DNA of 7,979 nucleotides from an uncultured Verrucomicrobia subdivision 3 bacterium. GTDB taxonomy: Bacteria > Verrucomicrobiota > Verrucomicrobiae > Limisphaerales > UBA11358. Positions 1 through 4,461 of this stretch are shown here, piece after piece. A model generated the notes under the pieces. It had not been told where the DNA came from, ran no database searches, and was given only the letters and a program-made list of their open reading frames with translations. Where the stretch lies: assembly GCA_903921455.1 (NCBI GenBank), contig CAIXPZ010000167.1:1-7979 (forward strand), read 5' to 3'. Within the stretch, counting starts at the first letter, position 1. Each line of letters begins with the position of its first letter. A program made the translations under genes and the position numbers.

Positions 1-1
1 C

Positions 2-67
2 ACCCCGGGGTTGAACTGCTGGATTCGGTCTTGCGTTTCAGAATTTGGCGGCGTATTCGTTTCATAG
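2..67 (+). CDS. Possible C-terminal end of a cassette gene cut by the window edge
   Basis: Reading frame 2 is open from the window edge to a TAG at 65-67 and would give a 21-residue tail (starting TPGLNCWIRSC, ending FVS). The stop falls 5 bases before the putative left core of the first attC (72-78), which is where cassette genes normally end; this is the only reason for preferring this frame. Frame 1 is also open to position 153 but would run through the attC. No function can be suggested from so short a piece. Confidence 0.3.
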   Translation, partial: TPGLNCWIRSCVSEFGGVFVS

Positions 68-71
68 GTAT

Positions 72-155
72 GTTTAAGCTTGGTTGTTTTACCGACACCG
101 ATAGTTGTCGCCCATTGCGCCAACTTCTTCAACCTGCCTTCTTTTTTCGTTAGAC
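72..155 (+). repeat. attC-like site 0
   Basis: The right core GTTAGAC (149-155) fits GTTRRRY exactly, with the crossover point after the G at 149. A possible left core GTTTAAG lies at 72-78. Between them CGACA...TGTCG forms a small hairpin (93-110), and GGTTG / CAACC can pair further out. The centre is unlike the CCGCCG/CGGCGG centre of the later sites, so this cassette may come from another source; attI is an alternative reading. The right core is well supported because bases 149-161 are the reverse complement, in 12 of 13 positions, of 690-702 at the other end of the cassette. The left half is less certain. Confidence 0.55.
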
Positions 156-158
156 CAC

Positions 159-680
159 ATGCGCATATCCGCGGCACAATTCATAATTTTGCTATCTGTC
201 GGAGTGTTTTGCGGATGTAGTTCACGCGTCGTTAGCCAGCACGGGGTACCAGCGGAGCGACCAGCGATTGTCATTTCCCAAGCCCCAGATTATCCAATGC
301 CAGGTCGTGATTCTGAGTTTCACGGTGGCTTGGTTGTTAAGTTCTGGCGGAGCGGTTACATGATTCGCGCTACACGGCTTGATACCGTTGGCAAAGATTA
401 TGTTGAGGGTTTTGTTCCGCAAGCGTCATGCGACAAGTTTTTCGCTTCGCTTGGCGGGAGCGCAGCCATGCATCTCCCGATTGGTGGAGGCATTCCGGTT
501 GACGCTGCCAGTGAGAGCATTACAGTTCGGTGGGACGGGAGGACCTCGCAGTGGGCGCGGCTATTGCCGGACAAGCAGTCAGCATGGAGCGAGTTTGAGT
601 CACGGCTAATGAGCTTGCCTTTGTCCGATTGTCACAAATTGGATTTGAAGACTGTCGAAAGCATGAAGTGGAATGAGTGA
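159..680 (+). CDS. Putative lipoprotein, cassette 1, function unknown
   Basis: A 173-residue protein with an N-terminal lipoprotein-type signal: a short MRIS start, a hydrophobic run (residues 8-17), then FCGC with the candidate lipidated Cys at residue 20 followed by Ser, which would suit the outer membrane. The lipobox is not ideal (Phe at -3, Cys at -2). The mature part is soluble, mixed alpha/beta in look, with Cys residues in the mid and C-terminal parts; I recognise no domain. The ATG at 159 is chosen over an in-frame TTG at 105 because the cassette boundary lies at 149/150, so the longer form would draw its first 18 residues from the neighbouring attC, and because only the ATG places the signal peptide at the N terminus. 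The gene stops 15 bases before its attC. No clear Shine-Dalgarno sequence is seen. Confidence 0.75.
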   Translation: MRISAAQFIILLSVGVFCGCSSRVVSQHGVPAERPAIVISQAPDYPMPGRDSEFHGGLVVKFWRSGYMIRATRLDTVGKDYVEGFVPQASCDKFFASLGGSAAMHLPIGGGIPVDAASESITVRWDGRTSQWARLLPDKQSAWSEFESRLMSLPLSDCHKLDLKTVESMKWNE

Positions 681-695
681 GATTTTACCTATGTG

Positions 696-766
696 GTCTA
701 ACAAGTCGAGAGGCCGGTTGGCGGACATTGGCCGTCGGCCATGGGGCTCTGCTTATTACGTTGGCC
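696..766 (+). repeat. attC-like site 1 (end of cassette 1)
   Basis: The left core GTCTAAC is at 696-702 and the right core GTTGGCC at 760-766. The right core departs from GTTRRRY at the sixth base. The centre holds GGCCG / CGGCC (712-716, 736-740) around TTGGCGGACATTGGCC. The right arm (GGGGCTCTGCTTATTAC) resembles the arm of later sites (GGGGTCTCTGCTTCCCAC at 4193-4210), although the centre differs, so it belongs to the same family. Bases 690-702 are complementary to the start of cassette 1 in 12 of 13 positions, which ties this site to that cassette. Confidence 0.7.
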
Positions 767-778
767 AATTTGAATAAT

Positions 779-1090
779 ATGAATGATTACTCAGACAAAG
801 AGCTTGCATGTTATCTGCTTGAATCGCGGAAAAATGGAGGCGCGTCGGGTTATTACAAGGCCGGTTGGCAGCGTTGGCTTTCGTTCGCTGTTTCACTAGC
901 CATTCTGTTGGGGATTCTAGCGCTGATCCAATTGTGGATGGTTTTCTGGCTAGTCCTTGGCGTTTACGTTGGCATCTTAGTTAGGGACCGAACTCTTTTT
1001 AATGGCTTGCAGGCATCGTGGCCGTTTTATATCAAGGTTCTTGATTGGTCTAAGGTGGAAAAGATTGCAAATGAAGAATCATCGACCTAA
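779..1090 (+). CDS. Small two-helix membrane protein, cassette 2, function unknown
   Basis: A 103-residue protein starting MNDYSDKELACYLL. An acidic, probably helical head (residues 1-18) is followed by a Gly/Tyr-rich linker (20-30), two membrane segments (about 33-52 and 54-70) and a soluble, charged C-terminal tail with Trp-rich patches. The layout is that of a small inner-membrane protein; no family is recognised. The frame is open back to a GTG at 677, but that extension would be translated attC1 (677-778) and crosses the cassette boundary, so the ATG at 779, 13 bases after the right core, is the likely start. It is the first of four genes before the next recognisable attC. Confidence 0.65.
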   Translation: MNDYSDKELACYLLESRKNGGASGYYKAGWQRWLSFAVSLAILLGILALIQLWMVFWLVLGVYVGILVRDRTLFNGLQASWPFYIKVLDWSKVEKIANEESST

Positions 1091-1120
1091 AGAGTCACGC
1101 TGGAGACAGACACCCTTGCC

Positions 1121-1366
1121 ATGACGCCACAGGACGGAAAAGAGTTGCACCGATTAGCTGATATGTTGCGCGAGATTGACGCCACTCTTCAGCGTGAGTC
1201 GCCGTTGCGTGAGGGACTCAAGAAGGCCGGTTTGGCTTTGAGCATTGCTTTTATCCATGGCCTCCGGCCAGAGATTGAGCGGCAGTTTAAGAGCCTCGGC
1301 ATTCCGCTGTCAGCGGCAGAACGGGCGCGTCTCGAAATTGAAAATGGAAATCGAGGAATAAAATGA
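1121..1366 (+). CDS. Small helical hydrophilic protein, cassette 2, function unknown
   Basis: An 81-residue protein, MTPQDGKELHRLADML..., rich in Leu, Glu and Arg, with a heptad-like first half (residues 6-35) and a short hydrophobic patch (AGLALSIAFIHGL, about 36-48) that is too short and polar to call a membrane span with confidence. It looks like an all-helical soluble or peripheral protein. It starts 30 bases after the previous stop, and that spacer (1091-1120) has no core motif, so both genes sit in one cassette. No recognised domain. Confidence 0.55.
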   Translation: MTPQDGKELHRLADMLREIDATLQRESPLREGLKKAGLALSIAFIHGLRPEIERQFKSLGIPLSAAERARLEIENGNRGIK

Positions 1367-1396
1367 ATTCCATCTTGAATAAAACAGGACCCATTT

Positions 1397-1807
1397 ATGA
1401 AATCGAAGCTTCTCATTTCCTCTCTCGTTTTGGCGGCATTCGTCGGTGTGTGCTTTCTCGGCCAGTGGCAGACCAGACGGGCGGTTGACAGCTACATGGC
1501 CAAGTTGATGAATCCAGAGGTTCGCCGCGCCACTGCAGACTTTTCGCGCGCGGCTGGGCTTATCCAGCAGATTCATCGTGGCGACACCAACGCCGCACTC
1601 GAAGCCTTGGAGGATGAGTTGGACAGCAACATCATGCTGATTGGGGCAGTCACCGAGGCCACACCAGTTGCCGAGCGAGACAAGCAGTGGCTGAGTCGAA
1701 TTCGGTGGCTACAGGATCATCGAGCGGCGCATCCTCGCAAGACTGAGTTTGCAGCCACTGACGCAGCGGTCGCTCATGTTCTTTCATTGGTTGAGACAAA
1801 CCGATGA
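1397..1807 (+). CDS. Membrane-anchored helical protein, cassette 2, function unknown
   Basis: A 136-residue protein with one N-terminal hydrophobic segment (residues 4-22, flanked by MKSK before and QTRR after), which may be an uncleaved anchor or a signal peptide. The rest is charged and helical (for example residues 40-75 and 92-112) and would lie outside the cytoplasm. Cys 19 in the segment is not followed by a small residue, so a lipoprotein is unlikely. Start ATG 1397 has a weak upstream purine run (CAGGA, 1384-1388). Its last codons overlap the next gene in an ATGA arrangement (1804-1807), so the two are probably translationally coupled and may act together in the membrane. Family not recognised. 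Confidence 0.65.
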   Translation: MKSKLLISSLVLAAFVGVCFLGQWQTRRAVDSYMAKLMNPEVRRATADFSRAAGLIQQIHRGDTNAALEALEDELDSNIMLIGAVTEATPVAERDKQWLSRIRWLQDHRAAHPRKTEFAATDAAVAHVLSLVETNR

Positions 1808-2157
1808 CGATGCCTATGGATTATCGAAGCAAAAGCAATGGTTTGCAGACCTTCCTTGAGCATTGGTGGTTTCTTCTCATGGCTGTTGTTGCCATTCTCA
1901 CGACGCAGATTCTCATGTTCTTCACGCGATTGAGCGGCACACCATGGATTTGGTGTTATGGCACCGGTTTGGCAGTCGCCGCAGTTGGTGTCTTTTTGAT
2001 TTTCTACGCCAAGTTGCCGCTTTATCGGCAGCGACGTTTCTTGACATTGGGTAGCCGGGCTTTGCCGGAGAGCAGTCGGCCATTGTATCGTTGGGGTTAT
2101 CGGTTCGTTTTGTTTGCAGTCTTACTGCTTTTATGTTTGTTTTTTTCGAGACCATGA
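1804..2157 (+). CDS. Three-helix membrane protein, cassette 2, function unknown
   Basis: A 117-residue protein with three predicted membrane segments (about 21-40, 48-69 and 100-114) and a basic cytoplasmic-type loop between the second and third (YRQRRFL ... SRPLYRWGYR). By the positive-inside rule that loop should face the cytoplasm. It overlaps the previous gene by four bases (ATGA), the usual sign of coupled translation, and its stop lies 7 bases before the left core of attC2. Met codons at residues 3 and 5 are alternative starts. No named family is recognised. Confidence 0.65.
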   Translation: MTMPMDYRSKSNGLQTFLEHWWFLLMAVVAILTTQILMFFTRLSGTPWIWCYGTGLAVAAVGVFLIFYAKLPLYRQRRFLTLGSRALPESSRPLYRWGYRFVLFAVLLLLCLFFSRP

Positions 2158-2164
2158 AACCGTG

Positions 2165-2227
2165 GCCTGCCCATTCACCGGAGCCAACCGCCGTGAGCCG
2201 GCGGGGGCAATGCTGGTAAACTTAGGA
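2165..2227 (+). repeat. attC-like site 2 (end of cassette 2), degenerate cores
   Basis: This site aligns closely with site 5 (GTGGCCTGCCCATTCACC here against GTGGCCTAACCATTCACC there), which shows it belongs to the same family even though its left core reads GCCTGCC. The centre is CCGCCG-TGAGC-CGGCGG. The right core is CTTAGGA (2221-2227), where C replaces the crossover G and the last base is not a pyrimidine. Both cores are degenerate, so the site may be inactive. The bases at 2164-2171 match the complement of the start of cassette 2 in 6 of 8 positions, weak support for a single large cassette from 761 to 2221. Confidence 0.6.
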
Positions 2228-2243
2228 CAGCATTCAGACGTTT

Positions 2244-2462
2244 ATGAAATCGGATGACCAGAAGCCAGAGCCGAAGTCTGCGGGGTTCAGGATGCCGCCG
2301 CGTCCGCCGATCCGCGTTGCGGTTGGTTTGGATTCCGGCGGCGATGAGCCAGACCAACCGAAGCGACCGAAGAAAGATACGGTCAGGATTCATTTGCCGC
2401 CCAAGCCGACAGCCGTCCCGACGATTCGGTTGCCCGGCGGCGGCACAGCAGGCACTAAATGA
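2244..2462 (+). CDS. Small proline-rich basic protein, cassette 3
   Basis: A 72-residue, low-complexity protein rich in Pro, Lys, Arg, Gly and Asp, with motifs MPPRPPIRVAVGLDSGG (17-33) and DTVRIHLPPKPT (45-56), ending in a Gly-rich tail. It has no hydrophobic core, so it is probably disordered or a peptide that binds something acidic. Pro/Lys stretches of the form VRIxLPPKPT are, to my recollection, frequent in proteins of Verrucomicrobia; that is memory and not a search result. This frame is chosen over the overlapping +1 frame (2254-2469), whose translation is Arg/Ser/Cys-rich without pattern. The stop lies 19 bases before the left core of attC3, and the start 17 bases after the preceding core. 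Confidence 0.55.
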   Translation: MKSDDQKPEPKSAGFRMPPRPPIRVAVGLDSGGDEPDQPKRPKKDTVRIHLPPKPTAVPTIRLPGGGTAGTK

Positions 2463-2481
2463 AAGTTAATGACTTTATGAT

Positions 2482-2543
2482 GTCTAGCTATCCGCTAAAA
2501 CCAACTGCTGCGAGTCGGCGGGGGGCTGCTTTCCACGTTAGGC
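2482..2543 (+). repeat. attC-like site 3 (end of cassette 3)
   Basis: Left core GTCTAGC (2482-2488), right core GTTAGGC (2537-2543), the latter a perfect GTTRRRY. The centre (ACTGCTGCGAGTCGGCGG) is a worn version of the CCGCCG/CGGCGG palindrome, and the right arm GGGGGGCTGCTTTCCAC matches the family. The bases around the left core (ATGATGTCTAG) resemble the reverse complement of the start of cassette 3 with two small gaps. Confidence 0.75.
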
Positions 2544-2556
2544 GTCGTCAGCGCGT

Positions 2557-2907
2557 ATGATAAATATCCCAATCTTGTGGCTGATTCACGCAGGTATTAC
2601 TGCCGTTCTTTTAGCGCCCATTGTTTATTTGGGTCGGAAGCGAGTTCATTGGCGCAGATGCGAGTTGCTTGTCTTTGTTATTCCCTTTGGTGTATGGCTT
2701 GCTTTGTGCAGCACAGGAATTGTTAACAAGTCGGAGGCAAACTCATTTGAGCCGGTGATTTTGAGTTTAGCGGTGTCGATAGCTGCACTGATCCGATTAG
2801 CCATTGGCACACGGATTTCAGAGAATGTATGTATCGCCAGTTTGATTGCTGCGGTGAGTGCGGTAGCCTCTGGTGTATATTTCTTTATCCCAGGTTTGCC
2901 AGAATGA
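2557..2907 (+). CDS. Four-helix membrane protein, cassette 4, function unknown
   Basis: A 116-residue, strongly hydrophobic protein with about four membrane segments (residues 5-25, 36-56, 67-85 and 90-112). The short loops include the basic GRKRVHWRR (26-34), expected to be cytoplasmic, and NKSEANSFE (57-66). It starts 13 bases after the right core of attC3 and stops 4 bases before the left core of attC4, so it fills its cassette. No catalytic motif is seen. Small integral membrane proteins of this kind are common cassette cargo; no family can be named. Confidence 0.7.
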   Translation: MINIPILWLIHAGITAVLLAPIVYLGRKRVHWRRCELLVFVIPFGVWLALCSTGIVNKSEANSFEPVILSLAVSIAALIRLAIGTRISENVCIASLIAAVSAVASGVYFFIPGLPE

Positions 2908-2911
2908 TGAT

Positions 2912-2973
2912 GCCCAACCATCCGCCAAAACAACCGCCGCGCGTCGGCGGGGTCTCTCCTTCCCACTTTAGGC
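2912..2973 (+). repeat. attC-like site 4 (end of cassette 4)
   Basis: Left core GCCCAAC (2912-2918), central hairpin CCGCCG-CGCGT-CGGCGG (2935-2951), right core TTTAGGC (2967-2973), in which T replaces the crossover G. Bases 2906-2918 (GATGATGCCCAAC) match the reverse complement of the start of cassette 4 (GACGACGCCTAAC) in 10 of 13 positions, all three differences being C/T exchanges that would still allow G-T pairs. This is one of the best site-cassette pairs in the window. Confidence 0.82.
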
Positions 2974-2991
2974 GGCATAGCGCACCGTGCC

Positions 2992-3390
2992 ATGAAGATT
3001 CTATACGATGAGATGTCGCGCAGGTTTCCTGAGGTTCGCAGCAGCTTCAGCGAGGGCGACGAGGAGCTTCCATATTTGGTTATGGGTTATTTGGCTGATT
3101 GGCTCAAGACACTCCCCATGGAAGCTTTGACACCCGAGCTTATTGGGAGACTCGTAGCATTTACCAAGTGGTGCGAGGAGCAGCCACGCGGCAAGGATGC
3201 CGGCGATGATTTGCTCACGATCATGTGCGTCGGTTTTTACGAGCATCTTTTTGATTCGGACATTACCCGATCTTTATTGCCGAGTCTTATTCCACGCGAG
3301 AGCATGGTCGCTGGCGCGGATTATTTTCGTTCTTGGGTCGGAGCAGACAATTATGATAAGGCTTTAAGATGTTATGACCATGTGGCCTAA
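2992..3390 (+). CDS. Soluble acidic protein, cassette 5, function unknown
   Basis: A 132-residue soluble protein without signal or membrane segments, acidic and helix-rich, with the pattern MSRRFPEV ... ELPYLVMGYLADWL ... LIGRLVAFTKWCEEQ ... DDLLTIMCVGFYEHLFD. This order (FPE near the start, then a LPxLVxG helix, a second helix, and a conserved VGFxExL helix) recalls small immunity-like or DUF7674-type proteins; I offer that as a resemblance from memory at low confidence. The ATG at 2992 is 19 bases after the right core of attC4. The TAA stop (3388-3390) lies inside the left core of attC5, so the recombination site itself supplies the end of the protein. Confidence 0.7.
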   Translation: MKILYDEMSRRFPEVRSSFSEGDEELPYLVMGYLADWLKTLPMEALTPELIGRLVAFTKWCEEQPRGKDAGDDLLTIMCVGFYEHLFDSDITRSLLPSLIPRESMVAGADYFRSWVGADNYDKALRCYDHVA

Positions 3391-3447
3391 CCATTCACCA
3401 AAACCAACCGCCGCTAGCCGGCGAGGGAAAGGATTTGTAAAATAGGC
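3385..3447 (+). repeat. attC-like site 5 (end of cassette 5)
   Basis: Left core GCCTAAC (3385-3391), a perfect RYYYAAC, which also contains the stop codon of the upstream gene. The central palindrome is CCGCCG-CTAGC-CGGCG. The right core is AATAGGC (3441-3447), lacking the GT of the crossover, and the right arm (GAGGGAAAGGATTTGTAA) has diverged. Bases 3378-3391 match the reverse complement of the start of cassette 5 in 10 of 14 positions. Confidence 0.75.
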
Positions 3448-3461
3448 CGCTCAGCCATGCT

Positions 3462-4160
3462 ATGCCAAAACATCCATCAAAATTGAAAGACATCGTTGCC
3501 CGTTCGATCACCCTTAAGGACACGAAAGGCAAGACGCGGATTTACATGGGAGTCACTGGCGAGCCGCCTCACTCCTCGATTTGCCTCTTCGGTGATAGAG
3601 AGCGTTCCATTGAGATTTCTGCCGACCCGGAAGGCGGGCTGCACGCCAGTTTTCGTGACGGCAGTGGCAAGATTGTTGCCGGACTCGGGATTTCCTCCGA
3701 CGACCGTGTTGGGCTTTATCTTCATGACCATCGCACCGGCACACGGACAGAGTTGGGTTCGGATTCGGACGATGGCTCACACCAGATCACCCTGCACCAT
3801 CAGGGGAAAATACGCTGGACCACAAAAAAGAAGTTGCGACCCAAGAAAACAGCCCAACCATCCGCCAAAACCAATCGCCGCGCGTCGGCGGGGTCTATGC
3901 TTTCCGCGTTAGGCAGCATGACAACCGACGCACAAGTTAAGGACGCTGCGCTCGAATATATGGCGACGGTGAACGGCTATTGGAGAAAGGTAGCGATGGT
4001 TTATGCCAAAGTGACAGAGGCTTTGGGATCGGAGTTTCCCGAGGGCGAGGCTAGACACGAGTTGTTTGATAGATGCATTGAGGCTCTAGTGCATGACGGT
4101 CGATTAGTTGCCAAGGGAGACATCAAGCAGTGGAGGTTTAGCGAAGTGAGGCTGCCATGA
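3462..4160 (+). CDS. Fused cassette gene: beta-repeat protein read through attC into a DUF3658-like domain
   Basis: One open frame of 232 residues spans two cassettes. Residues 13-120 hold about five short repeats of the type strand-turn-strand (SITLKDTKGKTRIYMG, ICLFGDRERSIEIS, HASFRDGSGKIVAGLG, GLYLHDHRTGTRTELG, QITLHHQGKIRW), a pattern I associate with beta-repeat proteins of unknown role. Residues 121-130 are basic (KKKLRPKK). Residues 131-151 are encoded by attC6 itself. Residues 153-232 (MTTDAQVKDAALEYM ... WRFSEVRLP) resemble the DUF3658 family, whose members share the RKVAMV... and RFSEVRLP features. Met 153 (codon at 3918) sits 4 bases after the right core, the usual place for a cassette start, so a separate 80-residue protein may be made as well as, or in place of, the fusion. 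The C-terminal gene stops 7 bases before the left core of attC7. Confidence 0.72.
   Translation: MPKHPSKLKDIVARSITLKDTKGKTRIYMGVTGEPPHSSICLFGDRERSIEISADPEGGLHASFRDGSGKIVAGLGISSDDRVGLYLHDHRTGTRTELGSDSDDGSHQITLHHQGKIRWTTKKKLRPKKTAQPSAKTNRRASAGSMLSALGSMTTDAQVKDAALEYMATVNGYWRKVAMVYAKVTEALGSEFPEGEARHELFDRCIEALVHDGRLVAKGDIKQWRFSEVRLP
3852..3914 (+). repeat. attC-like site 6, translated within an open reading frame
   Basis: Left core GCCCAAC (3852-3858), central hairpin CCGCGCGTCGGCGG region (3878-3892), right core GTTAGGC (3908-3914), a perfect GTTRRRY. It is nearly the same as site 4 over its left and central parts. It carries no stop in the frame of the flanking genes, so it is read as the peptide from QPSAKTNRRA to SMLSALG. 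The complementarity with the start of cassette 6 is weak (6 of 11), so the site may have come from another cassette or the start of cassette 6 has drifted. Confidence 0.82.
3918..4160 (+). CDS. DUF3658-like small protein, cassette 7 (internal start of the fused frame)
   Basis: This is the native gene of cassette 7, listed separately because it has its own ATG and its own complete domain of 80 residues. It is helical and charged, with the core WRKVAMVYAKVTEALGSEFPEGEARHELFDRCIEALVHDGRLVAKGDIKQWRFSEVRLP. The ending (hydrophobic helix, short Gly-Asp turn, RFSEVRLP) is what I recall for DUF3658, often found as the C-terminal part of DUF1835 proteins. The role of the family is not known to me. In the window the frame is also open upstream, so it may be translated as the tail of the 232-residue fusion. 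Confidence 0.65.
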   Translation: MTTDAQVKDAALEYMATVNGYWRKVAMVYAKVTEALGSEFPEGEARHELFDRCIEALVHDGRLVAKGDIKQWRFSEVRLP

Positions 4161-4167
4161 CCATGCT

Positions 4168-4217
4168 GCCCAACCATCCGCCGCAAGTTGGCGGGGTCTC
4201 TGCTTCCCACTTTAGGT
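4168..4217 (+). repeat. attC-like site 7 (end of cassette 7), short form
   Basis: Left core GCCCAAC (4168-4174), centre CCGCC-GCAAGTT-GGCGG, right core TTTAGGT (4211-4217) with T in place of the crossover G. At 50 bases it is about 12 shorter than its relatives, apparently by loss of the ACAACCGCC arm. Bases 4162-4174 (CATGCTGCCCAAC) match the reverse complement of the start of cassette 7 in 12 of 13 positions. The right half is almost the same as that of site 4, continuing past the core. Confidence 0.82.
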
Positions 4218-4230
4218 GGCATAGCGCTTT

Positions 4231-4461
4231 ATGAAATTACTACTCACTATTGGTTTCGCATTTGTGGCAGTTGTCGTTTTCATTATCGGACTCGCGCCCG
4301 GTGAGCATTTTTTATCTTCTCCGAACACCGAGTCTCATGTTCTCATTGGTGAGGCACGGCTGGCCACATGGATCACAGGATTGTGTGAGTTTATCTTGGG
4401 AGCAGCCGTCATTGCAGCTTGGTTTAGATTTTTCAGGCGGAAACCGAGGAATGAGAAATGA
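4231..4461 (+). CDS. Small two-helix membrane protein, cassette 8, function unknown
   Basis: A 76-residue protein with membrane segments at about 3-22 and 46-66, an extracytoplasmic-type loop between them (GEHFLSSPNTESH) and a basic cytoplasmic tail (FRRKPRNEK). It starts 14 bases after the right core of attC7 and ends in an ATGA overlap with the next gene (4458-4461), which suggests coupled translation and a shared task. No family is recognised. Confidence 0.68.
   Translation: MKLLLTIGFAFVAVVVFIIGLAPGEHFLSSPNTESHVLIGEARLATWITGLCEFILGAAVIAAWFRFFRRKPRNEK

Noticed and set aside
105..158. TTG start giving an 18-residue extension of the cassette 1 lipoprotein
   Set aside because: The extension is attC0 sequence left of the crossover point and would bury the signal peptide.
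677..778. GTG start giving a 34-residue extension of the first cassette 2 protein
   Set aside because: It is translated attC1, and the cassette boundary at 760/761 falls inside it.
2829..3011. A 60-codon frame with the peptide PNHPPKQPPRVGGVSPSHFRRH
   Set aside because: It is translated attC4 joined to an out-of-frame piece of the cassette 4 gene.
2165..4217. CRISPR array as an explanation of the repeated palindromes
   Set aside because: The repeats are 50-71 bases, diverged, spaced by 240-1400 bases, and the intervals hold genes.
2165..4217. Palindromes as ordinary terminators or REP-type elements
   Set aside because: They lack T tracts, have paired RYYYAAC/GTTRRRY cores at fixed distance, and show end-to-end complementarity with cassette starts.
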